From Muribaculaceae bacterium (GTDB taxonomy: Bacteria > Bacteroidota > Bacteroidia > Bacteroidales > Muribaculaceae), in NCBI GenBank assembly GCA_023664185.1, contig JAMPGA010000001.1, forward strand, positions 272,405-336,404: a stretch of 64,000 nt of DNA, written 5' to 3'. This document shows, piece by piece, positions 10,026 through 18,585 of the stretch. The position numbers were made by a program, and so were the translations under genes. Under the pieces are notes generated by a model. The model ran no database searches and had not been told where the DNA came from. It saw only the letters and a list, made by a program, of their open reading frames with translations. Each line of letters begins with the position of its first letter. Within the stretch, counting starts at the first letter, position 1.

Positions 10026-11461
10026 GAACACTTGCCGCCACAGCCATCATCACTGCCACGGTCATCACAGCCTATGCGGCAGAGCCCTTCTCCCCCATCA
10101 CCACACTGCTCCCCACGCAGCAATCCAGAACCTGGATCTACAACTACACCCCGGCTCCTGCAGCCGTCCAGACTCCCGTCCTCGAGCCCGAGGAGGCTGT
10201 GGAGGGGATAGATGCATTTTTCGACGACGAGATTGAGCCCCACACGGAGTTCTACTCGCTCATCGACTCCATGCCCCTGGAGAATGTGGTGACTGTGACA
10301 CGCCTACGCCCCTACCAGACACGTCCGGTGGTGTTCGACAAGCTCCGCATCTTCCCCGACACCCTCTCCCTGTCCATGCCCCCGGCCGTTGAGCCCGGAG
10401 TGGTCGACCCATGGACATTCGAGTGGATCAATGAGGAGGCCCTGCGCACCGAGCTCCTAACGCGCGCCCGCCAGGCATATTTCGTCAACCACCCCGACAT
10501 GGTCATCTACAATGAGTCTCATCTCCCCGAGCCCCCCAAAGAGTATACCGCTACCATCGACCCCGAGACCGCCTCTGTAGTGTTTAAGGAGGTGATAGCC
10601 CTCGAGGCTCCAAAGACCGTGCTCGAGACTGAGTATGACCGCAAGCACTGGCTGCGCAAGTTTACCGCCGACCTTCAGTTCTCGCAGGCCTACGTCTCGC
10701 CCAACTGGTATCAGGGTGGCAAAAACAACCTCAACGCCCTGCTCAACCTGTTCTACGAGGTAAAACTCAACAAGGCATTCCACCCCAAATGGATTTTTGA
10801 CAACACGTTCCAGTACAAACTGGGACTCAACGACGCCCCCGACGACAAGCTGCACGACTATAACATAACCGACGACATCTTCCAGTGGAACATGACCGCC
10901 GGCTACAAGTCGACCAAACGCTGGTACTACTCAGTCAGCGCGCTCTTCAAAACCCAGCTGTTCAACAACTACAAGCCCAATACCGACCAGCTCAAGGCGG
11001 CATTCCTCTCGCCCGGTGAGCTCAATGTGGGTGTCGGTATGACCTACTCGTATGCCAACAAGAAAAAGACCGTCAACTTCGATGCCTCAATCTCGCCCAT
11101 ATCGTGGAACATGAAGACCTGCACCCACAGCCGCATGGACGAGACCTCGTTTGGCATAAAGGAGGGTCGCAAGGTGGTAAACGAGATTGGTTCGAGCGCC
11201 GAAGGGAAACTGACATGGAAAATCTGCGACAACATCTCGTTGCGCTCACGCCTGTTTGTATTCACCGACTACGATTATATCCAGAGCGACTGGGAGAACA
11301 CACTGCAGTTCACCATCAACCGCTTCCTCTCCACTCAGATCTATGTGCACGCACGCTACGACTCGACTACCAAGCGACCCGACGAGTTTACAGAGTGGCA
11401 CAAGCTGCAGCTCAAGGAGATACTTTCGTTTGGCTTCAGCTATAAATTCGGCAATCTGTGA
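10022..11461 (+). CDS. DUF3078 outer-membrane-type protein
   Basis: The 479-residue product has a signal peptide (MRTLAATAIITATVITAYA). The C-terminal half (about residue 215 on) matches DUF3078, a Bacteroidota family: WLRKFTADLQFSQAYVSPNW, then YQGGKNNLNALLN, alternating amphipathic strands and a final aromatic FSYKF-type end. This is the look of an outer-membrane beta-barrel. The N-terminal region (about 20-200) is Pro-rich with no recognised domain. Starts with the ATGA overlap of the helicase gene and overlaps the next gene by TGATG. Function is unknown. Confidence 0.75.
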
Positions 11462-12048
11462 TGCGCCTGCTCTCCCTCCTCATCCTGATACTGACACTGT
11501 GGCCCGCAGCCGCGGCTCGCTCCGTGCTCGACAATCTTCCGGCCCGCAGCCCGCGGCTCGACGGCTATCGCGAGGACTCGGTGAGAGAGCGCATGGCCAC
11601 CGCCCCTCTCCACGAGATAGAGGGGCTCTGGGAGATGGCCGGCGAGGGGTCGCTGATGGCAGTTGAGCGCTACGGTTCGGGGCGCCCGCAGCTCTATGTC
11701 ATAGCCATGGTCACTGCCACCGACGCAGCCCTGCGCCCCGGCACCGTGATGGGCTGGCTCACACCGGGAGCCGCCGCCGGCACTTTCGACTGCCGCCTCT
11801 ACACCTCGCGCACCGACGAGGGCACTACCCTGAGCAAGTCGGAGAGCTTCAGCTGCCGCCTGGCCGACGATGGCGAGTCGCTCATAATCAAGCCATACGG
11901 ACTGAAGCTGAGGTTCAACTGGTGGCGTCTGCTGCTCCCCTATATGTATCGCGGCCTCGTCAGCCCCATGGAGCGTTCAAAAGGCGACATCGACGGCCTG
12001 CGCCGCGTCTATCCCCGCAAGACACCCCTCAACCCCCGCTATCTCTGA
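11461..12048 (+). CDS. Exported protein of unknown function
   Basis: The 195-residue product starts with a strong signal sequence (MRLLSLLILILTLWPAAAA). I chose the ATG at 11461, which overlaps the previous stop as TGATG, over the GTG at 11458. The mature part reads like a small beta-rich domain (GLWEMAGEGSLMAVERYG, then GTFDCRLYTSRTD and ESFSCRLADDGESLIIKPYG), reminiscent of lipocalin-like sheets, and ends with an Arg-rich tail. No family is recognised. Placement in the tightly packed helicase-DUF3078 operon suggests an envelope role (inference). Confidence 0.7.
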   Translation: MRLLSLLILILTLWPAAAARSVLDNLPARSPRLDGYREDSVRERMATAPLHEIEGLWEMAGEGSLMAVERYGSGRPQLYVIAMVTATDAALRPGTVMGWLTPGAAAGTFDCRLYTSRTDEGTTLSKSESFSCRLADDGESLIIKPYGLKLRFNWWRLLLPYMYRGLVSPMERSKGDIDGLRRVYPRKTPLNPRYL

Positions 12049-12054
12049 AGCCCC

Positions 12055-12537
12055 ATGATGAAGACTCTCCTTATCCTTCTCCTCATGGCAGTCGGCCTGA
12101 CGACTCATGCCGACGACACCCGCTCGCGCCGTCTGCGACCCATTCCCGCCACCACCTCGACCGCGGCCACGCCCCTCGACACCATCCGGGGAGAGCTGTG
12201 CGACTCCGTGCGTCTGGCGGGATATGACAAGCCTCTGCGCTCCTATAGCGAGACATTCCTTGTCACCAACCATCTCCCTGCTCCCATCTCCGCGCTGGGA
12301 ATAGATATAACCTATACCGACACCTCCGGGCGCATGCTTCACCAGCGCACTGTGGAGTGTCGGGCCATCATTCCACCGGGCACTACCCGGCTTGTAAAGT
12401 TCCGCTCGTGGGACTCAAACCACACATTTTTCTACACCCGTGGTCCCCGGCCCAGAGTGTCGGGTGTGACCCCCTACGACATAAAAGCACAAGTCGCGTA
12501 TATCGTGGCCGCAAAATCCCTTACTAACAATGACTGA
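12055..12537 (+). CDS. Exported small protein of unknown function
   Basis: The 160-residue product has a signal peptide (MMKTLLILLLMAVGLTTHADD). The mature region resembles one immunoglobulin-like beta sandwich (ETFLVTNHLPAPISALGID, then CRAIIPPGTTRLVKFRSWD), similar to domains found in periplasmic or surface proteins that discuss 'response to stimulus' beta folds, but no family can be named. It lies 6 nt after the previous gene and overlaps DUF4491 by 8 nt. Confidence 0.65.
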   Translation: MMKTLLILLLMAVGLTTHADDTRSRRLRPIPATTSTAATPLDTIRGELCDSVRLAGYDKPLRSYSETFLVTNHLPAPISALGIDITYTDTSGRMLHQRTVECRAIIPPGTTRLVKFRSWDSNHTFFYTRGPRPRVSGVTPYDIKAQVAYIVAAKSLTNND

Positions 12538-12850
12538 ATATCTTATCTCCCACAATCTATTGGGCCTTGCCATAGGCCTGTGCACCTTTCTGGTGATAGG
12601 TGTGTTTCATCCCATAGTGATCAAATGCGAGTACTACTTCGGCGCCGGATGCCGCTGGTGGTTCGCGCTGGCCGGCGTGGTCGGCGTGGGGTTGTCGCTT
12701 TGGGTGGACGACCCCTTCTGGTCTTCGCTTGCTGGTGTGTTTGCCTTCAGCTCGTTCTGGAGCGTGGGCGAGATAGCCGAGCAGGCGCGACGTGTGGCCC
12801 GCGGATGGTTTCCCGCCAACCCAAAGAGAAAATTGAAAATTTTCGAGTAA
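12530..12850 (+). CDS. DUF4491 family inner-membrane protein
   Basis: This 106-residue membrane protein has three predicted helices (about 8-28, 42-58, 64-82) and the conserved DUF4491 strings GVFHPIVIKCEYYFG, FSSFWSVGEIAEQ and the tail RGWFPANPKRK. The family is confined largely to Bacteroidota and Firmicutes and has no known function. It overlaps the preceding gene by 8 nt and closes the helicase operon. Confidence 0.85.
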   Translation: MTEYLISHNLLGLAIGLCTFLVIGVFHPIVIKCEYYFGAGCRWWFALAGVVGVGLSLWVDDPFWSSLAGVFAFSSFWSVGEIAEQARRVARGWFPANPKRKLKIFE

Positions 12851-12867
12851 AATCGTCACTAATTTTC

Positions 12868-12875
12868 TAACTTTG
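12868..12875 (+). promoter_or_regulatory. -7 element of the 655-residue unknown/sufE operon
   Basis: TAACTTTGC lies 27 nt upstream of the ATG at 12902; the -33 region has only a weak TTCG. Confidence 0.55.
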
Positions 12876-12901
12876 CAAAAATTATCCTCACGCACCACTA
12901 A

Positions 12902-14869
12902 ATGGCAGAATATTCCTATATACATATAGCGCTTCGAGGCCCATCGGAGGGACAGACGCGCACCCTTTTCACATATCCCGAAGCCGACCCCTCGGCTCCG
13001 GCCTGGGACACCGTAATGGTGGAGCCCGGGGCAGCCATAAAACGCTTCCTCAACGCTACGGAGTGCTATGTGCTCCAGTCGTCGGACAAGGGACACTATC
13101 TATCTTACATCGTGCCCGACCCCACAGACAGCGGCAAATGGATGATGGTGTCAATCCTGGTCGACAACGGCTGCTCACTCACAGGGCGCCAGGCTCTCGA
13201 CGCCCTTGAGAATCTCAAAAACATCCTTATCGACAATCCCGACCACACGGAGCAGGCCGTGGACGTGGCCCTTATCGAGGCCCGTATACCGAGGTTGCCC
13301 GTAGAGCTGCGCTCATGGAGCTACGTTGCCCCCGACCAGACCGAGGAATGCGTAGAGGCCGGATATCGCACCTTCATCTCCCCGCGCGAGCTGGAGCAGA
13401 TTTTCGCCTTCCCCTCGCAGCCTGAATACAGCAAATTCCGCTGCGTGCTCGTGGTCTCGGCCACAACTTCGCTGCGCCCGGGCGTGAAAATGCCGCGTAT
13501 CACCGTGCCGGTGCGCCGACAGTATAGTGTGGAGTGTCCAGAAGATGTGACCGCCTCACGCGACCTGGTATATGACGGCGACAAGCTCGAACTTACCTAC
13601 CGCAAAGAGGGCTACGACTCACACCGCGAGACCCTCACCGTGGGCGAACCGTCGGCCTACACCAAGATAGAAGGCGCCAAGCTGCTGATACGCACCGCCG
13701 TGCAGACCGGCATTCGCTTTGTACGCCGTGTGCGCGTCAAGGTCGTTTCGAGTAAGGGTGTCGACCTCCGCGGCTACACCATCACCCTCAACGGACGCCT
13801 CATCAACACCATGACCCCCTACATCGACTTCACTCCGCGCGATCTGCCGCCGGGCGAGGAGGTGGATATACGGGTAGAGTCAAACAACTATAAGCCTCTG
13901 AAACTCAAGCGCTCCACCGAGGAGATGCTCCATACCGACGAGCTGGTGCTCGAGCTGCAGCCCGTGGAGCAGACCGTGACTCTGCGCCTCGACTTCGGTG
14001 ACGGTCGCGTGTTCACCCAGGACATTTCCATCGAAAAGAATACCCCCGAATACAACCGCCTGCACTCGGGCAACTTCCACGGATTCAGAGCCCACCGTCA
14101 GGTCACAACGGACAACACCGAGGTCTACAACGTGGATGTGAGCCTCACCAACCCGCCCGTTGCCCCAAACTTCGAGACCGGGCGCGATATTGAGGATTCT
14201 GCCCATCATCAGTCGCCCGTATTTGAAAACGTTTCGGAAGAGAGCGTGGAGAAACGCCCTGTGGTAGACACCACCGTGCCTGTGCGCCCCGACGTTGACA
14301 CCGACGATGACGACGACGACAATACTTCCGAGCCCTTCTTGCAGCGTCCCTGGGTGCGCATACTCGCCTTTGTGGTGGTGATAGCGCTGATTGCAGGCGG
14401 AATATACCTTCTGAAGGAGAAAGACGAGAGCGGATCGGTGACCGGAGGTCTCGTGGAGCAGACCGCCGACTCTCTGGCAACTGCGCAGGGCACCATAGTC
14501 CAAGTGGCGCCTCCCACCCCCGACGAGCAGGCCGACATCGACTATCTCAACTCCAACCCCGTGTGGAATCTGTCGCGCCTCAAAAGCCCCATGGGCACTG
14601 ACCTGGCCAAAGCCATCACCGAGGGAAATCTTGAGGCTCTGGCCCGCAACGACTATTTTGCCGTCAAGGGACGATGCACCAACTCGCGTGCCAACCAGGT
14701 GGTTGAGATGGCCTGGACCGCCATAGGCTCCCCCAACGAACGCGGCAACAGCAAGCGCCTGGCCGAGGCAGCCAAGGAAGCCGACATCGATCTGTTCAAG
14801 CTCATCGACAGGATGGCCAAAGTGCGTCCCAGCGAAAACCCCAACACCAACCCACGCCCACAGAAATGA
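12902..14869 (+). CDS. Large single-pass membrane protein of unknown function
   Basis: The 655-residue protein has no signal peptide. About 460 residues precede a run of Asp (about 464-474) and one transmembrane helix (about 485-505, VRILAFVVVIALIAGGIYLL), leaving about 150 residues on the far side. This predicts a cytoplasmic N-part and an external C-part. The N-part contains several beta-rich repeats (for example YSVECPEDVTASRDLVYDGD and RVKVVSSKGVDLRGYTITLN) resembling carboxypeptidase-like regulatory or PEGA folds. The C-part is helical and charged. It shares an ATGA overlap with sufE. I do not recognise the family. Confidence 0.7.
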   Translation: MAEYSYIHIALRGPSEGQTRTLFTYPEADPSAPAWDTVMVEPGAAIKRFLNATECYVLQSSDKGHYLSYIVPDPTDSGKWMMVSILVDNGCSLTGRQALDALENLKNILIDNPDHTEQAVDVALIEARIPRLPVELRSWSYVAPDQTEECVEAGYRTFISPRELEQIFAFPSQPEYSKFRCVLVVSATTSLRPGVKMPRITVPVRRQYSVECPEDVTASRDLVYDGDKLELTYRKEGYDSHRETLTVGEPSAYTKIEGAKLLIRTAVQTGIRFVRRVRVKVVSSKGVDLRGYTITLNGRLINTMTPYIDFTPRDLPPGEEVDIRVESNNYKPLKLKRSTEEMLHTDELVLELQPVEQTVTLRLDFGDGRVFTQDISIEKNTPEYNRLHSGNFHGFRAHRQVTTDNTEVYNVDVSLTNPPVAPNFETGRDIEDSAHHQSPVFENVSEESVEKRPVVDTTVPVRPDVDTDDDDDDNTSEPFLQRPWVRILAFVVVIALIAGGIYLLKEKDESGSVTGGLVEQTADSLATAQGTIVQVAPPTPDEQADIDYLNSNPVWNLSRLKSPMGTDLAKAITEGNLEALARNDYFAVKGRCTNSRANQVVEMAWTAIGSPNERGNSKRLAEAAKEADIDLFKLIDRMAKVRPSENPNTNPRPQK

Positions 14870-15297
14870 AAAGCATAGAAGAAACTCAGGAAGAGATTGT
14901 AGACGAGTTCAACTCCGTAGACGACTGGATGGACCGCTACACCATGATAATCGACGAAGGTTCCACCCTGCCTCCGCTCCCCGAGAAATATCGCACCCCG
15001 TCAAACCTCATCGAGGGGTGTCAGAGCCGCGTGTGGATCAACGCCGAGCTCACCCCCGAGGGGCGCATACACTTCGAAGCCGACTCTGACGCCATGATTG
15101 TGAAGGGCATTATAGCCTTGCTGGTGAAAGTGCTCGACGACCGCACCCCCGACGAGGTGATAAACGCCGACCTCCACTTCATAAACGATATAGGCCTGAG
15201 CGAAAACCTCTCGCCCACACGCTCCAACGGCCTGCTGGCCATGCTCAAGCAGATGCGCCTATATGCACTGGCCTTCAAGACTAAACAAAATTCTTAA
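14866..15297 (+). CDS. sufE: SufE-family iron-sulfur cluster assembly protein
   Basis: SufE takes persulfide sulfur from the cysteine desulfurase SufS and passes it to the cluster scaffold. The 143-residue product matches the whole family. The acceptor Cys lies in EGCQSRVW near residue 51, preceded by the YRTPSNLI lead, and the family start (EEIVDEFNSVDDWMDRY) is present. No sufS, sufB, sufC or sufD is in the window; instead it is coupled by ATGA overlap to the large unknown membrane protein. Confidence 0.93.
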   Translation: MKSIEETQEEIVDEFNSVDDWMDRYTMIIDEGSTLPPLPEKYRTPSNLIEGCQSRVWINAELTPEGRIHFEADSDAMIVKGIIALLVKVLDDRTPDEVINADLHFINDIGLSENLSPTRSNGLLAMLKQMRLYALAFKTKQNS

Positions 15298-15315
15298 CCA
15301 CCATACCATCTAACC

Positions 15316-16632
15316 ATGAAACTACGCCATCTCACCCTCGGACTGGCTCTGGCAGCCACCCTGGCAGCCCAAGCCAAGTTCACTACTTTTCCCGACGGCT
15401 CACCCGTGAGCGATTGGTTTAACGACTCCAACGCCCCAGCCCTCTCAACCCTTGGACAGCAGTATGTAATAACAGACCACGGTGTCTCGGCCGCCGACTC
15501 GACCATGATTCAGACCGAGGCCATACAGAAAGTGATCGACCTGGCTGCAGCCAACGGCGGCGGTGTGATAGTAATTCCCGAAGGCACTTTCCTGAGCGGC
15601 TCACTCTTCTTCAAGCCCGGCACACACCTGCACATACTCAAGGGTGGAAAGCTCAAGGGTAGCGACGCCATAACTCACTATCAGATAATCAAGACTCGCC
15701 TCGAAGGCCAGACCATCGACTATTTTGCAGCCTTGGTCAACGCCGACGGCGTGGATGGCTTCTCGATAACCGGCGAGGGCACCATCGACGGCAATGGCCA
15801 CCGCTTCTACGACGAGTTCTGGCTGCGCCGCAAGGTGAACCGCAAGTGCACCAACCTCGAAGCTCTGCGTCCACGCATGCTCTATGTGTCAAACTCCAAG
15901 GATGTCACCGTCCACGGCATCCACATGGTCAACTCCGGCTTCTGGACCAACCACCTCTACAACTGCTCACGCATCAAATATCTCGACGTCACCATCCTCG
16001 CACCCACCGACGGCTACCCCAAAGGTCCCAGTACCGACGCCATCGACCTTGACGTGTGCAACGACGTGCTGGTGAGCCGCTGCTACATGAACGTCAACGA
16101 CGATGCCGTGTGTCTGAAGGGTGGCAAAGGCACATATGTCGACACCATAGCCGGCAATGGTCCCGTCACCAACGTCATTATCGAGAAATGCCGCTTCGGC
16201 AAGACAAACGCCGGTGTCACCTTCGGCAGCGAAGCCTGGAACTGCTCAAACGTCATCATGAAAGACTGCGAGTTTAACGGCACCTACCATGTGCTCCTCT
16301 TCAAGATGCGCCCCGACACCCCGCAGCAATACCGCAACGTGTTTATCGACGGCGCCAAAGGCACCGTGCGCAATGCCATCGAGGTGCAGACCTGGACACA
16401 GTTCTTCGACAAGGTAGACCGCGACCCCATGCCCCCCTCGGGTGTTGAGAATGTCACCTTTATCAACGGCGACCTCAAATGTACACGCGACTTCTACAAG
16501 GATCGCAAGAACAACTTCTACACTCTGCGCAACTTCACCTTCCGCGACATCCAGGCCACAGCCCCCGACGCCACATTCGACACCTCAAACATTATCAACG
16601 CCATTGTCGAAAACGTCACCGTGACGAAGTAA
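15316..16632 (+). CDS. Secreted glycoside hydrolase family 28 (pectinase)
   Basis: GH28 enzymes hydrolyse galacturonic-acid linkages in pectin, including rhamnogalacturonan. The 438-residue protein has a signal peptide (about 1-20), then a right-handed beta-helix. The catalytic signature is visible: STDAIDLD at 239-246 and NVNDDAVCLKGG with Asp262-Asp263. The following GVTFGSEAW replaces the GHG loop of endo-polygalacturonases, as in rhamnogalacturonan-active and exo-acting branches. Together with the PL11 gene it suggests pectin backbone use. It is not in an operon with SusC/D genes. Confidence 0.9.
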   Translation: MKLRHLTLGLALAATLAAQAKFTTFPDGSPVSDWFNDSNAPALSTLGQQYVITDHGVSAADSTMIQTEAIQKVIDLAAANGGGVIVIPEGTFLSGSLFFKPGTHLHILKGGKLKGSDAITHYQIIKTRLEGQTIDYFAALVNADGVDGFSITGEGTIDGNGHRFYDEFWLRRKVNRKCTNLEALRPRMLYVSNSKDVTVHGIHMVNSGFWTNHLYNCSRIKYLDVTILAPTDGYPKGPSTDAIDLDVCNDVLVSRCYMNVNDDAVCLKGGKGTYVDTIAGNGPVTNVIIEKCRFGKTNAGVTFGSEAWNCSNVIMKDCEFNGTYHVLLFKMRPDTPQQYRNVFIDGAKGTVRNAIEVQTWTQFFDKVDRDPMPPSGVENVTFINGDLKCTRDFYKDRKNNFYTLRNFTFRDIQATAPDATFDTSNIINAIVENVTVTK

Positions 16633-16802
16633 GAATTGAGAATTAACTCTCCAGCCCAGTAATAGAAAGCCTCGGAGAGGCCGTTTCACATGACATCATT
16701 CTGACCCCATACCAAGGTGGAGGGCTATAATTATTTACACCTCTTCGAGGTTGGGCGTCAAGAGATGGGGAAAACAGCTCACCGCCTCAATTCTCAATCA
16801 CC
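16633..16802. repeat. GAGAATT tracts and dispersed repeat, copy 2 (inverted)
   Basis: A GAATTGAGAATTAAC tract directly follows the GH28 stop. Positions 16684-16752 are the reverse complement of copy 1 (7989-8057) with 6 differences in 69 positions, again with a CCTC...GAGG dyad at each edge. The tract reappears inverted at 16786-16802 (CTCAATTCTCAATCA). Confidence 0.75.
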
Positions 16803-16851
16803 AAGTCTTTTGTAATAATGCCCCTACAGGGGCGTATGTCAGAGAATTCTC

Positions 16852-16905
16852 AACGAAATAAATGCCCGAAGCAAATGCAATTTTGCTTCGGGCATTTATT
16901 TCGTT
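16852..16905. terminator. Perfect 24-bp hairpin, likely terminator of the H1-like gene
   Basis: Arms 16852-16875 and 16882-16905 are perfectly complementary around a 6-nt loop (TGCAAT). It lies just after the stop of the minus-strand histone H1-like gene and contains A- and T-rich flanks on both sides, so it could act in both directions. Confidence 0.85.
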
Positions 16906-16926
16906 GTCAGGTTTTACCGTAGGAGC

Positions 16927-17100
16927 TTACTTTGTAGAAGCGATGGAATCCTTGCGGAACTGCTTGAGAAGTTTCTCGAGTTCGAGTGATACTTTGCGTG
17001 CGCGGGCACCGGCAGCCTTGTTGCCTGCCTCAACCTGGGCTGTTGCGTCTTTCACGAAGGCCTCAAAGCCTGCTGAAATCTGGTCGACGAGGGTTTTCAT
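16927..17100 (-). CDS. Histone H1-like mini-protein (Hc1 type)
   Basis: This 57-residue product (starting MKTLVDQISAGFEAFVKDA) matches the short Bacteroidota histone H1-like family. It has a helical Ala/Lys-rich layout with the conserved core QVEAGNKAAGARARKVS and the end LEKLLKQFRKDS. Proteins of this kind bind DNA and probably compact the nucleoid. The start is an ATG 70 nt after a complete promoter at 17171-17203, and the gene is closed by a perfect 24-bp hairpin. The overlapping plus-strand frame has no such support. High expression is likely (inference). Confidence 0.88.
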   Translation of the reverse strand: MKTLVDQISAGFEAFVKDATAQVEAGNKAAGARARKVSLELEKLLKQFRKDSIASTK

Positions 17101-17170
17101 TGATTGAGATTGATGTATGAATTATAAATTTTGGTGTTGGTTCATCATAGTATCCCGAAAGAGGGATGTG

Positions 17171-17203
17171 CAAATATACATACATTTCACGTAATTTTGC
17201 AAA
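17171..17203 (-). promoter_or_regulatory. Promoter of the H1-like gene
   Basis: On the minus strand TTTG (17200-17203) and TATATTTG (17171-17178) are 21 nt apart. A small ATCCC/GGGAT hairpin (17152-17167) lies in the leader. Confidence 0.75.
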
Positions 17204-17284
17204 TCTTTTCTCTTTTTTTTCATTCGTTTGTGTTAATAATGAGGATGTTTTACATTTTTGGCCGTCTATAAGCCGAAAAATGGT

Positions 17285-17292
17285 TAACTTTG
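17285..17292 (+). promoter_or_regulatory. -7 element of the M16 peptidase gene
   Basis: TAACTTTG lies 21 nt before the ATG at 17314. It overlaps the TTG at 17290 that would open a longer frame, which argues for the ATG. Confidence 0.7.
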
Positions 17293-17313
17293 TTCGATTT
17301 TTTGCATAAAGCC

Positions 17314-18585
17314 ATGATAGACTATACACGCTTTACTCTCGACAACGGACTGCGGGTGGTCCACAACTATGACCCCACCACGGCCATGGTGGCTGTGGAC
17401 ACGCTCTATGATGTGGGCTCGCGCGACGAGAACCCTGATCTTACCGGACTGGCTCACCTGTTCGAGCATCTGATGTTTGGAGGCTCGGTAAATATTCCTG
17501 ACTTCGATGCCGAGATAGGGCGTGTGGGAGGCATAAACAATGCCTCGACCGGTGGGGATTTCACCAACTTCTACGATGTGGCTCCGGCCGTAAACTTCGA
17601 GACGCTGCTTTGGCTGGAGTCCGACCGCATGCTGGGGCTGGCATTCTCGCTGCAGAGCCTTGAGGTGCAGCGCTCGGTGGTGATCGAGGAGTTCAAGCAG
17701 ACCCACCTCAACCGCCCCTACGGCGACCTCTATCACAAGCTGCGCCAGATGCTCTACACCACCCATCCCTACCGCTGGCCCACTATAGGCATTGACCCCT
17801 CGCATATCGAGCGGGTGACGATGGACGATGTGAAACACTTCTTCTACACCCACTACGCCCCAAACAATGCCATACTGGCCGTGAGCGGCAACATCACCCT
17901 CGACGAATGTCGACGCCAGGTGGAAAAATGGTATGGCGACATACCCAGGCGTGACATAGCCCGGCGCACATGGCTTCCAGAACCCGAAATCACGGCTCCA
18001 CGCTCAACCATAGTGACCGGCGATGTGCCCCGCGCAATGGTAGTTGTGGCCTATCCGATGCCACCTTATGGTGCACGCGGTTATATCGAGGGTGATCTTC
18101 TCACCGACATTCTGGCCTCGGGGCGCTCGTCGCGCTTCTATGTGCGCATTCTTGGCAGCAATCCTATCTTTGCCGAGGCCGACGCCTCTATCTCGGGTGA
18201 TGAGGAGGGCGGTTTCCTGATGCTCCGAGCTCAGATGGCCGAGGGGATGGAGAGCCACACAGCCGAAGCGGCCGATATCCTTGTCAGGGAGGCATCGGCA
18301 CTTTGCCATATTGCATCGGCCGAGTGGCCCGACGGTGTGACGGTAAACGAGGTGACACGCGCTGTGAACCGCTATGTGAGCAACAGTGAATTTGCCTCCA
18401 TGAGCTATCTGGGCAGGGCCGAGTCACTGGCTCTGGCCGAGCTGCACGGCGAGGACGTAAACGAGCGAGTGGCTCGTTACCGCGCCATAACTCCGGCCGA
18501 CATTGCCTGGGCAGCAGAGACTATTCTCAACCCCGACCACGCCTGCACACTCACGTATCTACCCAATCGTAAGTCCGAAGTCTGA
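17314..18585 (+). CDS. M16 (insulinase-like) zinc metallopeptidase
   Basis: The 423-residue product is a single M16 unit. The inverted zinc motif HLFEH is at residues 48-52, and the downstream glutamate ligand lies in VVIEEFKQ (Glu125/Glu126). There is no signal peptide, so it is probably cytoplasmic or works with a partner. The ATG at 17314 was preferred over an upstream TTG because the latter lies in the promoter. The last 27 nt overlap the 3' end of dnaX on the other strand. A second M16 subunit is not in the window. Confidence 0.9.
   Translation: MIDYTRFTLDNGLRVVHNYDPTTAMVAVDTLYDVGSRDENPDLTGLAHLFEHLMFGGSVNIPDFDAEIGRVGGINNASTGGDFTNFYDVAPAVNFETLLWLESDRMLGLAFSLQSLEVQRSVVIEEFKQTHLNRPYGDLYHKLRQMLYTTHPYRWPTIGIDPSHIERVTMDDVKHFFYTHYAPNNAILAVSGNITLDECRRQVEKWYGDIPRRDIARRTWLPEPEITAPRSTIVTGDVPRAMVVVAYPMPPYGARGYIEGDLLTDILASGRSSRFYVRILGSNPIFAEADASISGDEEGGFLMLRAQMAEGMESHTAEAADILVREASALCHIASAEWPDGVTVNEVTRAVNRYVSNSEFASMSYLGRAESLALAELHGEDVNERVARYRAITPADIAWAAETILNPDHACTLTYLPNRKSEV

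Noticed and set aside
16862..17107. 81-codon plus-strand frame over the H1-like gene
   Set aside because: It starts in the terminator hairpin; the minus-strand H1-like frame has a promoter and family match.
17290..17313. TTG start for the M16 peptidase
   Set aside because: It lies inside the TAACTTTG -7 element, so it cannot be in the mRNA.
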